A DNA stretch of 27,391 nt from Saccoglossus kowalevskii (lineage: Eukaryota > Hemichordata > Enteropneusta > Harrimaniidae): contig NW_003153252.1 of assembly GCF_000003605.2 (NCBI RefSeq), positions 31,037 to 58,427 of the forward strand. The letters are read 5' to 3'. Shown piece by piece: positions 1-10,184 of the stretch. The notes below the pieces were generated by a model. It saw only the letters and a list, made by a program, of their open reading frames with translations. It searched no databases and was not told the DNA's origin. The translations under genes and the position numbers were made by a program. Positions within the stretch are counted from its first letter, which is position 1, and each line of letters begins with the position of its first letter.

Positions 1-1334
1 CCCGATAACAGAGCGAGGTGCCAGCTTTTAGATCCAAACTATAAGTCGACACGTTCTAAGCCATCTTTATGCAGAGAAAACAACATTAGTTGTTCGGTGA
101 TATTTCAACAACAGGATGAACAAGAAAACTCGTCTTTTTCACATGTAATCCAGAACTAATGAGGCCAGAACTAGAAATTGGTGAAAAAAATAGACATGGA
201 TTGTAAGTTGAATATTGGCTTAATGGTGAAAATGACACATAGGCGGTAGTAATCATGGGAAATATTTGTATAATGTGTAAAAATGTCAGTGAAATAAAGC
301 GATTGATATGGCATATATGTTTCATAAAAATAACAACGTCTAGGTAAATTCTGAAATAATGTTACAGTGTTGCAAGACTTTGGTAGTGAGAGCATCCATT
401 GAACTTGAACATTAAGGTTTCATGCCACTAATCAACTTAATCAATTTAAATGCCTTTCAAGAACCAATGACATTTTTAAATATTTTTTCTCAGGTGCTCC
501 TGTTTTAGGGCGTGATCACCTGGGTCAAAGGTGAGACCAACATGTGGTCTTTTGTTTACTACTTAGCGACTGTGTACCTGTGGGTTTATTCTGTGTGTTA
601 ATGGATGTTCTAATCTTGGTGTTTTCCAGTGATTTCTCTAGGTGCAATTTAAATACAGTAGGTGTGTCTTGTTTACTTGAGATTTGCGAGAGTTTGAGCT
701 GGCCAACATGTTAGTTTTTTTCAAGTGGTTGATTACTGGCATGTTGATTTCCCTTTTTGAGCCATGTTTTCAACTTTGTTCATCATTTTCATATGTTAAC
801 ATTGTCGTCTATGGAAATTCAATTAGTGGTATGAGCCCTGAAGAGACGGTCAATGTTTATTTACATTCCGGTGACAGTTTGCATATTCACAACTGTATGC
901 GTGAACACACAGCGATACGGACTTGGCGCCCATGCTCGGCTAACTGTCCAACCACTCACTTTTGGGACATTCCTATTTTTTGGGGTCACGTAGCCTAAAC
1001 CCCAATCTTCTCCAAAATACCCCATATTTGACCGTATATTCATAAAAACCTGGTCTTTGATCCTTGTTTGACTTATCTGAATACCGGCAATCGAATTAAT
1101 ATAATGCACAACCGCCGCCGTGAATATCTTGTGTACGCGTCCGAGTCGACCACGGTAACGGTGCGTAAACTATGCCCCGACAATGACAAACGTGAAGGGC
1201 CGTTAATACTTCATTCCATATTCAGTTTTTCCTACAAAAATTGCATATTACCAGTTTTAAAAAAATCATTCATTTTTTTGCCGAAATCAAATCCAACAGA
1301 TCGTACTTTTTGCATTCTGATTTGTTAATAACAG
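1..1334. other. No gene recognised
   Basis: AT-rich sequence without a convincing coding exon. A splice-like pair at 493/531 would bracket only 37 bp. A small hairpin lies near 980-1003 (TTGGGGT ... AACCCCAA). It probably belongs to an intron or upstream part of the plus-strand gene. Confidence 0.4.
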
Positions 1335-1514
1335 ACTATCGAGTCAATATACGTTGTTGCCTGTCGAATTGTCCAAGAGAACATCTTGGCGGAAAATACT
1401 TTGCATCGAGAGTTTGCGTAGGATCGAATGCACTCGACAGTGAAGATAATGAAGCTTTTGACTTCGACTGTGTTTCAACAAACCCTGATAAGTTTAACTT
1501 CGTAATTTTTAGTG
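1335..1514 (+). CDS. Candidate upstream exon, unplaced
   Basis: A pyrimidine-rich acceptor (ttgttaataacag, ending 1334) and a good donor (AGTG|GTACGT at 1515) bracket a 180-bp open frame in phase 1/1. The peptide reads YRVNIRCCLSNC and FDFDCVSTNPDKFNFVIFSG, an alternating hydrophobic pattern that suits a beta-sandwich. It could belong to the region between VIT and VWA domains of the same gene, but I cannot match it to a family. It is phase-compatible with the candidate exon at 2086-2237. Confidence 0.4.
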
Positions 1515-2085
1515 GTACGTAATTAGTATTGCAGCAATAAAATATGCGTATTTTTGTGACGATTTATGTTTTTCTTAATTGTAAAAGTGGGGAAAAAATG
1601 TTTCTTTAGCACTCCACCCTGACCCTAACACTAACCCTGCCTCCATCCTCCGGCGATCCCTAATTTAATTGTACATATACGGTTATATAATTCAATTGAG
1701 GCTTGGGCAAGGGTTAGTCTTGATTTCTAATAACTAATTTCGCAATTTTATTTTGCCGAATAAGAAGTATTATTATACATCTGTCACCGTGACGCCATAA
1801 GTTACAGCGTGTCGTAATTTTGCGGTATTGCACTGGATATTTTCACCTTACCATATTAGGAAACTCCAAATATGGAACGATTACGCGCGTAAGCGTCCTC
1901 TGATAATAACAAAATAATCATGGCTGCCGCCAGGGTTTGATGGTAAACCATACAAAGAAGCTCGCTAAATCTGTTTTAAACGTTTTGGATTTCGGCATTC
2001 CTATGATGTATTCCTGGGAGGAAAAGATGTACATTAATAATATTCATAACATTCCTTTCAATCTGTCAATATATGTATAAAATAG
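1515..2085. other. Probable intron, nothing coding seen
   Basis: No VWA motif (DxSxS) is visible in any plus-strand frame. A short CCCTAA-like patch at about 1616-1640 (CCCTGACCCTAACACTAACC) resembles a degenerate telomere-type repeat but is too short to call. Confidence 0.4.
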
Positions 2086-2237
2086 AGTCTTCTGAACAAT
2101 TGGGAAATATTCGTCCCAAAATAAGTAACACTGATACAGTTGAAGATTTAGAGAAAAATGTGCAAAATAAGAAACCGACCACAGATTGCGACTTTGAGTG
2201 TAGTGCAGTTCGAATACAGAAACTGACATTACCCAGG
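2086..2237 (+). CDS. Candidate upstream exon, unplaced
   Basis: The acceptor is tataaaatag ending 2085 (weak pyrimidine tract) and the donor is CAGG|GTATTA at 2238. The 152-bp frame opens with two bases, completing a codon from 1335-1514, and closes in phase 0, matching the exon at 2532. The peptide is polar (SSEQLGNIRPKISNTDTVED, then TDCDFECSAVRIQKLTLP). The evidence is phase agreement only; it is not a VWA fold, and the match could be chance. Confidence 0.33.
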
Positions 2238-2531
2238 GTATTACTGGGTAACTCATAGAATGATTGGAACGAATCGGCGAATATATAAAGTCGGTATTTA
2301 GTGCAAATTCAGATCAAAACTCGTATGACAAATGACAATCATATATAATAATATAGATATACACTTTATTTTGTGTAGCGAGTCACGTACTAACCATTAT
2401 ACATGAATAAAACTGCCAGTATAAATTGTTGTTGTTTTTTAAGTGGTGTGCTATCAAAACTCAGAAGTTTAACACTTTTGGAATTTGTGAAATATTAAGC
2501 AATGTATTTTATATTTTTTTTTTATTTCTAG

Positions 2532-2805
2532 GTTATATCTTCGGTTAAAAAAGCATTGCAACCTTTCATCAGCGAAGTGACAATCGAGTGGTCTTTGCCA
2601 GCTGGTCTGCAGGTCAGTCAGAGTTTCACTGAGACCCCCACGCTGATGCCCGGAGAACGCTTAATAATCTACGGTATCCTCTACGACACATGCGCAGTTA
2701 CGAGACAGAGCGAAGAAACAACGAGCGCCCCAAAGCGAAGTCCGTATAACGAGAAGGTGTCTTCAAAGGATATATGTAGTTATGATGAAGTTACTAACGT
2801 GAATA
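2532..2805 (+). CDS. VWA5B-like exon a (segment just after the VWA domain)
   Basis: The acceptor is a T-rich tract ending in ctag at 2530-2531 and the donor is A|GTAAGT at 2806. It encodes 91 codons plus one base. VISSVKKALQPFISEVTIEW followed by LMPGERLIIYGILYD is the beta-rich segment that follows the VWA domain in VIT/VWA5/PARP4-type proteins. The second half (TRQSEETTSAPKRSPYNEK) is polar and linker-like. It opens in phase 0, so it cannot be the first exon of the gene. Confidence 0.8.
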
Positions 2806-2941
2806 GTAAGTCCAATTAGTGAACATACGAATACGTATGTTGTTTAAGCAGACATTATTGACAAAGTATAGTGCGCCGTGACATGTCTATGTGAATAGTG
2901 GTAACACCACTTTTTATTTGTTTGTTTGTTTGTTTGTTTGT

Positions 2942-3009
<68 letters not shown>

Positions 3010-6000
3010 TTGTTTGTTTGTTTGTTTGTTTGTTTGTTTGTTTGTTTGTTTGTTTGTTTGTTCGTTCGTTCGTTCGTTCGTTCGTTCGTTCGTTCGTTCG
3101 TTCGTTCGTTCGTTCGTTCGTTCGTTCGTTCGTTCGTTCGTTCGTTCGTTCGTTCGTTCGTTCGTTCGTTCGTTCGTTCGTTCGTTCGTTCGTTCGTTCG
3201 TTCGTTCGTTCGTTCGTTCGTTCGTTCGTTCGTTCGTTCGTTCGTTCGTTCGTTCGTTCGTTCGTTCGTTCGTTCGTTCGTTCATTCATTCATTCATTCA
3301 TTCATTCATTCATTCATTCATTCATTCATTCATTCATTCATTCATTCATTCATTCATTCATTCATTCATTCATTCATTCATTCATTCATTTATTGCAATA
3401 AGCTAAAAATGAAGTAAATAAATCCATCGTAACTTGATACATGACTTAGTTCAATATCTGTCATATGTCTGATTATTTTAGATAATAACGTGGATGAGCT
3501 AAAGCCTGTTCCGCAAGTAAATCATCTCGACAGTAGCGCGTTAGTGGCACTACGACAGAAGCTATCTCGTGACGAGTCAGAGTCTGACAAGAACGAAGTA
3601 GAAGAGATAGTCGATGACCAGGTAACGTTGGTTACATTATATGATGGCCTTTCCTGTTTATAAGCCAGCTCTGACCCACCGTGTGGCCAACGGTAATGTT
3701 TTCAGCAAAGTTGCGACTATGTATTGACCGATCAAATCAAATAAGTTATTTATGTAGATGTCTGTCTTGTATAGTCCAATAGTCGTGGATAGCGGCCATT
3801 TTGGCAGTATTATAGTGCTTTTACAATAGGTTCCTATGGAACAGATATTATGCCATATCTCAAATTGTAGGCTAATGACATAGGCTGAAAAAATAATATA
3901 TTGTTAATGGTGGGGTATTTTTTGTTTTCCTGATTTTTTTCAAAAATCTGGGTTTTTAAAAGTGTCAAAAAATGCAATTTTTGTTTAACATTGCGCTCTA
4001 TGGAATTGTTCTAAAAATAGCGATTTTTGAAAAAATATTAGGCACGTTTCTCAAAATACGCCAATGTAACACACAAGAGAATGCTATTTCAGTGTGCCTT
4101 GGGACAATAGCTCTATGATTTTACACAATAAACCAATGAACGTTTTCACGCGATTTATGACCAACAAAGTTCAAGTCGAGGTGTCGTCACCTGCGCATGC
4201 GTCAGATGGCCATAGCGTGTCATTGTTTACAAACACGCGTCTACCCATGAGCCTTTGCGTTTTAGCGTGTGTTGCTATCATCGCTTGGGACTCAATTCCC
4301 GCTTAAAATATTTATTATTACAGTGTATATATAACGTATTTACCTGCGAGATACAGCATTCTGTATATAGCGTTTTTTATGATTATTATTATTTATTATT
4401 ATCATAATCATTAAGTTATCCCATCTGTTCGACTATATATATATATATATAAGTTGGGATGATATTAAAACATTCAGTCCCTATTTGTTTTCAGGTTCAA
4501 CAACGATACTTCGACATCTTGTCTCGGAGTGGTAGAGCTTTGTCCAATCCCGAGACTGCCTTCGATTCCGCGCTTCTTCGAAAACTACTGGACAGCCTAG
4601 CCGAGGAGCAAAGAGCAAAGGCAGTAAGGAAAGAGGAGCGAAGGGCTAAATATCGGGAGAGACTGACTAACAACAACGGACCGAGACGAAAAATCAGCGA
4701 TATCGTCCTTGCACCATTCAGTTCAGAATGGGACAATTTGCTTCAGGGTTTGGAACCAAGTCCCTGTGACAGTTTGTTTCGATTTTCCTGGGACGAGGAT
4801 GGGCTACTCCCGTTAAAGGAAGGGGGTAAAGAGGGTGTCGCTGTATTGAGAGGACTGTTCTGTGGCCGGCCTTTCCATTGCCAAATATATTTCGATTTGT
4901 CCAGCATTATTGATGGGTCACCTAGGTCTCTGAACGAGGAGGAGTTCTTTGATGACACAGTTCACCGCTTAGCAGCAAAGTCTTGTATACAAGCAGTTGA
5001 GAGCTTGTACTACCAAACTGCAAACAATGAAGGTAATACTAAGTAGTCATTTTTGAAGACCCCTTAGTTGAATGTCATTTCTTCCAATTTTCAGTGATGT
5101 GGGCCACGTCCTGTGCGATAATACAATTTCCAAACAATGCAAAACATATAATAATAATAATTACTTACTAAAATAACATATTATTTCTGTTGGTTGGGAA
5201 GAACTAGCTTTTCTTTTCTCTGATTTTTTTAGTCGCATCGCACAACTGTTTTAATTTTTAAGACATGTTTTTGGTACCCGTATATTCAAATTTTTACTTC
5301 CTGATGACATAACCAAGATTTTCATTTTTGATAATTACTCTCCCTTTAAAAACCAGCAGCATGTGTTTCATGGATATATAGTAATTCAATCTCACTTTAC
5401 CAAACCGACCTTTGTGGCTGTTGTTTGGAAAGTGTTCAAGCTTGATAACATGTTTAAGCTGTAACAGATTCTGTGTCATTCCATTGAAAAATGATTTCAT
5501 GGCCCTATCAATTTATCTAACTAATTAGACTATTAACGCTCATTTTTTTGCTAAACCGGAAGCAACAGTTAGAGTAAGATGATTTGGCCTTTCCGGATCT
5601 AAGTTAATTTTGCTAAAGTACAATTTTGTTTTTGTTTTCAATATATCCCAATATTTACTTACATGAACTTATTTCGGTGGCATGTCTTATGTGCGCCCGG
5701 AGTTACCTGTGCATTCAGGATGTAAAGAGTTATTGATTGGTGTCAAAACAAGGGTTGTTTTTTTATAAAAAATTCACACACTAAAATGTTGATATCAAAA
5801 TACAACATCGAAAAAGAAAATTTTAAACACATCATCACAATGACGGTATTTAACAAAGGCGGTATATGCTGACCGAGCGAAATCGACGTATTTATTTTAA
5901 AACGTTTTTCGATTTTGATTCTTCAAACAAAACGTATTAGATTCCCACGAATCGAGAATTGTGCCCTGATTGATAAAGAATGGGAATTCGTTATATATAT

Positions 6001-9000
6001 TCTACAAATAACGGGAAATCGTGAGATCTCAATTGCAAATGCAGCTTTTGCTTGAAGCCTGATTGCCTACTAGGGCGAAAACAAGCATGCGTGTTTAGCA
6101 GCTCCCCGTTTCAGATCCCACGAGATGTAGTAATACGCAATGAGTTTACCAAACTGTAAACACGAGGTCGTATTTCAATCAGTCAACTGTGGTGGACATA
6201 ACATGTCCATTACAATTGTGTCTACGGATGAAGTCAGCGGAAATCTCCTAAGAGTTGAGGTGGAAATTGTGTTCCGCTTTCAAATGTCAGGATGGAAAGA
6301 AATTAACAAGCCTTTCACGTAATCTCTCTTTCTATTGATGTACAATCTACCCTATCTCTGCCCTACCTGTTCAGATGCTGTTGACAGGGCATTGCCAGAC
6401 AGAATATAACATTATTGTTTTTTCGAAAATATAATAATTTGATTCAATTTAAGATTTGTTTAACCCAAATTATAAGAATAATACTGCATAATGCTGTCTC
6501 CATCTTACGTGGTTGCTACTCAAATTTGCATGATATTTCATCTTATTTTTTAGCCCCCCTCGCTAAATCTTACATTATAACTATCAACAGCGTAATCACG
6601 TAAGTGAATTATTCACCAATATGGTAATATTTTGCAGACATCCTCAAAAGGGATCGCCGTTCAGTCTGCCCCAAGCAAACTGCTCCACGCGTTTCCTTGA
6701 CTGCGCCTCTTATTTCAATTACAGCCGCGGCGAAAGATGGAAATACCACATCATGTGACGTCATCAACGATTGTGAGAGCTCTGCGAAACTGAAGACTAA
6801 AAGCGTTGAGATAAGTGAAGCCAGTGGCGTTATATCGAGACAGACTACCTTTGTTACTGTAAACCAAGAAACAAACGAAGAGCTGCCTAACTTTGTCCAG
6901 GTAATCATATAAACCCACATGTACGCCTTCATGTATATTTCAACTCTAATTATCAGCTTAGGATAATCCTTGGATTAAAGGAATAGTCGTCAGATAAATA
7001 ACGCAGATCGGGGATAATCATTTTAACTCCAATTTACGAGGACCTGGGGATTGGTTTATCCATGGTGTATCATATAACAGAATGCCTAATTATATAAAAG
7101 CTTACAAGCGCACAATCACATTTCAGCTAATTTGGACGAACTATAGGCCGTCGCTATGTGACGTCATATGTTTACGTTTTCGGAAACCAGCTTGCGAATG
7201 TCTCTCGCTGATCAGCACTAACAGGCCTGTAAGTTGTTTTATTAACAGAAACACACATATGTATATTTAAATACAACGGCAGCAAACAACGCCATTATTG
7301 TATCTTCGACTGGCGAGTACGAACGACCGGTTCGTGTCAGTCAGACACTGCGCACGCGCAACCGCGTAGAACGTAAAAAAGTGCAACGGCCTGGAGATTG
7401 ATTGTCGTGATGCCCAAGTACAAAATTTTATCTACTCACAATCTCAAGTTTATTCATTTAAAGCACGGTGGTCGTCGCGCAATCGCGTGTTTGAATTTCA
7501 TGTAAATAAACAATGTATTTTAAACGCGTTGTATACGTCGCTATGAGTCCCATATCGAACAGGACGCGGCGCGACGACCACCGCCCTTTAAGTGGCGACG
7601 TCAAACCTTTAACAGAATAAAACCTACATAATTGTTTCCATAATTTTCCAAAGTTTTCATGTTGAATGACACTTGTAACGAAATTGGGAAATTATGTAAA
7701 TTTGATCCAAAACTTTCAATAATAATACAGGAAAAATATTGAAAATATGGAAAATGTTGCACCATCATTTTGGTGAGAGGGGGGGGGGGTATGCAAATTT
7801 ATAGGGTTATTTCATTATAATATCAACATAAATACATTTCATGATTTAAATTTGTTTTTTACTTTTTTATTCACAGTTTCAAAGTGAAAATCGTCAGTGT
7901 ATTTTTAAGTGCAATAACGCAAATAGATAGCAAATCAGCAAAGAACATACACTACATTATCAAATCCGTGAGAGGAGAATTTTTGAGCCTCCATTCAATA
8001 GCAGGTGTTTAGGATAAAATTGTAAGCAGTATAGATTAAGAGATATAACAAAGTGTCAAATCATTCAATAAGTTCTTGTAAAAAATGTTATGTTACAGAC
8101 TCAGTCGATAAATCGGGGTATCCAGAAGACAATCTTTCGACGCTGTTCTCAACGCCGTAGTGGTTATACAGCAGGCCTGGGTAGGCGCCTTGATGCTTCT
8201 TTTAATGACACTGATGAGGACGTGTTTCTTTCAACCGGTATGTGTTCCATTGATTCTCGTTGATAATGATCAACGTGCGTCGCGCAGCACATTAGACAGA
8301 TGAAATGATGCACCATGGTTAAAGTCGGTTTAGGTGGAATCCTGCTTAGAAGTGTAAATTACAATCGGAAGGTCTCCGTAGGGCAAAGATATTCCTGAGC
8401 AGGAAGTTGGCTTAACAAAAGTGTGAGGGTCACCCTTCTATTTCCCGCGACAATATTGATTATATTGTTGAGTGGCAGTCATTTTCAGTTTTAAGAATGG
8501 TTTGGAAATTATATCATATCTCAAATTATTGGCTCGTGAAAAATGGGTTGACAAGTATATATTTTGACTTTATTGTAACAGTTATCAATGCAGTTGTCTA
8601 TTACAGATTTTGTTGATACACGTTATTATATATCATGGACAATTTATTTAATTGTTTACTATTCAATCTACAGGTTTTCCTGATCCTCTGTCTAATTCCA
8701 GTCATCCCATATACAGTGGAGGTTGTCCCTTGGATGAGTACGTTGATCCTCCAAGTCCCAGTCCTACATATCTTACAAAGGGAACAATGTTTGGTATGTA
8801 ACACAATTATCTTTTCATATACCGGTAACACAAGATACAGCATTGACTCGAATTTCCCATACATTATAAGAGTTAACGTCTATGCATTGTATTCAGCACA
8901 CATGCATGATCCTGACAACTTTATGTCTTAAGCAAGTGTTAGGAGAGTCACACACAAATATATAGTTCATGTGATTTGTTTTGTTTGGGTTTCAAAACAG

Positions 9001-10184
9001 GGCCTTGTATGTACCATCCTTAAGATTCCTTGGCGGTTATTCGGGTGTAATAATCTGTTCTCACTAACTTTCTCCTCATCGCAGGTCGTCACTTTTCATT
9101 CAGCACATCCATAAGTTCAACAGCCATAAATAATGATGAACGTTCGTCGTCTCTGAAAAAGAAAGCAACCTCTCTATTAGCTGGGAAGCTGTCACGGGGC
9201 AGACTGGGCAGTGTACCTTCAAAGAAACCGATGTTCAAAGCATTCATTCCTGACCGAACACTAAGTACAGAAATGGTTGAGCTGATCTCATTGGTGGATC
9301 TACAGATGGCATGCGGTGCCTGGGAGCTCAATTATAAATTGGCGGAAGCAATTGACATACCTCTGGAAAGTTTAAGACGATCATCTCCTCTTTGTTACAT
9401 GCGTCCTCCTGCGTGCACGTGTGGCCAGGAGATACAGATCCGAGTGGAAGATCTCTCTGAGGAAGTGGACAGTGGAGAAGAACGTGAATCAGATGATCGC
9501 GGGAGTAGTGCTAGTACTCCTGGCACTCTTAGGAGACAACAACGTGTTTCCGAAGATGATGCTCATACAGCAGAATTGGTGGATGGCGACATCCCGGGGC
9601 AAAGTGATGATAACCCGGATTGTGATCTCCCAAAAACGACTCCAAAAAAGATTAACGCCAAGAGTAGGCAAGGAAGTCGAGAGGTTCCAGTAACACAGAG
9701 TGAGAAGCGTGAGACAATAGCTTTGTTTCCTGAGAGCGGGATGACAAAGAGACGAAAGTTCAGCACTAGTAAAGATTCGAAAGATTCTTCTTTGTCGATG
9801 CACAATTCAAGCCAGGAAATACCTTCAAAAAGACCGGAGTCCTATCGCTTTGGTAGATTTTCAACAACAGATGAAGAATTTTCAGAGTTCTCTGATGTAT
9901 TTTCACCTACGTCGCCGCCCGACTTTGGAACGCCCATTTTCCGTATTGATGACGAGGAAACCAACCAGTTATGGGCCACATCGCTTGCTCTCTCCTGGCT
10001 TGAATATAAATGTTCCAGTTTTTTTGAAGAATGGGAACTCATTGCAGCAAAAGCTGACAGATGGTTGTCTGTTCAGAACTTGCCAAATGGATTTGATTTG
10101 CCGAGTCTTAAAGCTGCTGCAGCTCAGGTATTGGTGCTATTAGGCAGGCCAAAGTTACAAAGGCAGGCCAGCGTTGGTCAGTAA
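2532..10184 (+). CDS. VWA5B-type protein (von Willebrand factor A domain-containing 5B family), 3' portion, seven exons
   Basis: Gene-level entry. Exons 2532-2805, 3482-3621, 4495-5032, 6638-6900, 8099-8237, 8674-8793 and 9085-10184 all have AG acceptors and GT donors. Their phases join without a break: 0/1, 1/0, 0/1, 1/0, 0/1, 1/1, 1/stop. The summed length is 2574 nt = 858 codons with the stop. The first residues (VKKALQPFISEVTIEW, then LMPGERLIIYGILYD) match the strand that follows a VWA domain in the VIT/VWA5/PARP4 group. The middle has HRLAAKSCIQAVESLYY, and the C-terminus has LWATSLALSWLEY and FFEEWELIAAKADRWL, as in VWA5B1/VWA5B2. The middle (about residues 230-470) is Ser/Thr/Arg-rich and probably disordered. 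The VIT and VWA domains expected upstream are not seen. Molecular function of this family is poorly known. VWA5B1 versus VWA5B2 orthology cannot be decided here. Confidence 0.8.
2917..3390 (+). repeat. Compound tetranucleotide array TTTG / CTTG / TTTG / TTCG / TTCA
   Basis: A continuous array of about 474 bp lies in the intron 2806-3481. In order: TTTG to about 2943, CTTG to about 3007, TTTG to 3060, TTCG 3061-3280 (55 units), TTCA 3281-3388 (27 units). Blocks are internally near-perfect with sharp borders. All frames on both strands are open, giving false ORFs of FVRS/NERT-type repeats. Confidence 0.98.
3482..3621 (+). CDS. VWA5B-like exon b (linker)
   Basis: The acceptor is tgattattttag at 3470-3481 and the donor is CCAG|GTAACG at 3622. 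Two bases complete the Asn codon from the previous exon, then 46 codons follow. The peptide is polar and acidic (NVDELKPVPQVNHLDSSALV, then LRQKLSRDESESDKNEVEE) with no recognised domain. Support comes from the open frame and exact phase match on both sides. Confidence 0.75.
4170..4306 (+). mobile_element. Degenerate TTAA MITE, family B
   Basis: The core (CCTGCGCATGCGTCAGATG, later ACCCATGAGCCTTTGCGTTT) is nearly identical to the intact copy at 11256-11385. The terminal inverted repeat (TIR) has decayed on both sides, and the right end still abuts TTAA. It lies in the intron 3622-4494 of the VWA5B-like gene. The stretch before it (3622-4169) shows no feature. An (AT) run follows at about 4433-4451. 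Confidence 0.75.
4495..5032 (+). CDS. VWA5B-like exon c (charged helix plus conserved core)
   Basis: The acceptor is tttgttttcag at 4484-4494 and the donor is GAAG|GTAATA at 5033. It encodes 179 codons plus one base. It begins VQQRYFDILSRSGRAL, then has a strongly charged helical stretch (LAEEQRAKAVRKEERRAKYR) that could form a coiled coil. Then comes a beta-rich core with SEWDNLLQGLEPSPCDSLF and VLRGLFCGRPFHCQIYFDL. It ends with HRLAAKSCIQAVESLYY, which matches the helix found after the VWA domain across VIT/VWA proteins. The 3' neighbour intron is 1.6 kb. Confidence 0.85.
5033..6637. other. Intron of the VWA5B-like gene, nothing recognised
   Basis: 1.6 kb of AT-rich sequence between well-defined splice sites. 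No inverted-repeat element, tandem array or additional exon with acceptable phase was found by eye. Confidence 0.6.
6638..6900 (+). CDS. VWA5B-like exon d (low-complexity linker)
   Basis: The acceptor is tattttgcag at 6628-6637 and the donor is CCAG|GTAATC at 6901. Two bases complete an Asp codon, then 87 codons follow. The peptide is Thr/Ser/Lys-rich with no recognised fold: DILKRDRRSVCPKQTAPR, later KLKTKSVEISEASGVISRQ and TTFVTVNQETNEELPNFVQ. It is supported by splice signals, open frame and phase, not by homology. Confidence 0.75.
6901..7457. other. Intron, left part
   Basis: No exon is seen. A CpG-richer patch at about 7310-7400 (CTGCGCACGCGCAACCGCG) lies 60 bp before the MITE at 7458 and may be a decayed relative of the TTAA elements, but no partner end was identified. 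Confidence 0.4.
7458..7591 (+). mobile_element. Intact TTAA MITE, family A (Kolobok/T2-like)
   Basis: A 126-bp element is flanked by TTAA on both sides (7458-7461, 7588-7591). The imperfect TIRs are AGCACGGTGGTCGTCGCGC and, reading inward from the right, AGGGCGGTGGTCGTCGCGC. The interior (GAATTTCATGTAAATAAACA) is shared with 11723-11855. The TTAA target with a TTAAAG(G/C) start resembles Kolobok/T2 MITEs; piggyBac also uses TTAA, so the superfamily is inferred. Confidence 0.85.
7592..8098. other. Intron, right part
   Basis: AT-rich, with a run of nine or more G at about 7781-7789. No exon or element recognised. Confidence 0.5.
8099..8237 (+). CDS. VWA5B-like exon e
   Basis: The acceptor is gttatgttacag ending at 8098 and the donor is ACCG|GTATGT at 8238. 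It encodes 46 codons plus one base. The peptide starts basic (TQSINRGIQKTIFRRCSQRR) and ends acidic (LDASFNDTDEDVFLST). The phase matches both neighbours. There is no recognised domain, so homology support is weak. Confidence 0.7.
8238..8673. other. Intron, nothing recognised
   Basis: 436 bp between good splice sites. It shares a short phrase (ATATCTCAAATT) with the intron at about 3850, possibly from a common old repeat, but this is too short to call. Confidence 0.45.
8674..8793 (+). CDS. VWA5B-like exon f (Pro/Ser-rich)
   Basis: The acceptor is ttcaatctacag at 8662-8673 and the donor is TTTG|GTATGT at 8794. It is 120 bp with a split Gly codon at each end. The peptide is Pro/Ser/Gly-rich (GFPDPLSNSSHPIYSGGC, then DEYVDPPSPSPTYLTKGTMF). 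It is a phase 1/1 exon, so skipping it would keep the frame; this makes it a candidate for alternative splicing (inference). Confidence 0.7.
9085..10184 (+). CDS. VWA5B-like terminal exon g (C-terminal domain and stop)
   Basis: The acceptor is ctcatcgcag ending at 9084. Two bases complete a Gly codon, then 365 codons lead to TAA at 10182-10184. About residues 45-110 (MFKAFIPDRTLSTEMVELI, LQMACGAWELNYKLAEAI) match the conserved C-terminal segment of VIT/VWA5 proteins. A Cys cluster (PLCYMRPPACTCGQ) follows. About 170 residues of acidic Ser/Glu/Asp-rich sequence with basic patches (TPKKINAKSR, MTKRRKFSTSKDSKDSS) look disordered. The end returns to conserved sequence: LWATSLALSWLEY, FFEEWELIAAKADRWL, LKAAAAQVLVLLG. 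A CAG|GTATTG at 10129 resembles a donor, but the following VLVLLG still fits the family, so the frame was read through to the stop. Confidence 0.88.

Noticed and set aside
494-530. 37-bp exon-like segment between a strong acceptor and GTGAGA donor
   Set aside because: Very short, no recognisable peptide, and its phase does not lead into the next candidate exon.
684-998. 104-codon plus-strand open frame
   Set aside because: No splice context, promoter or family similarity; composition like the surrounding non-coding DNA.
2855-3417. Five long overlapping open frames on both strands
   Set aside because: Pure products of the tetranucleotide array (FVRS, LACL, NERT repeats); open in every frame because no unit forms a stop.
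9489-9805. Minus-strand open frames of 80-104 codons
   Set aside because: Antisense shadows of the VWA5B-like terminal exon.
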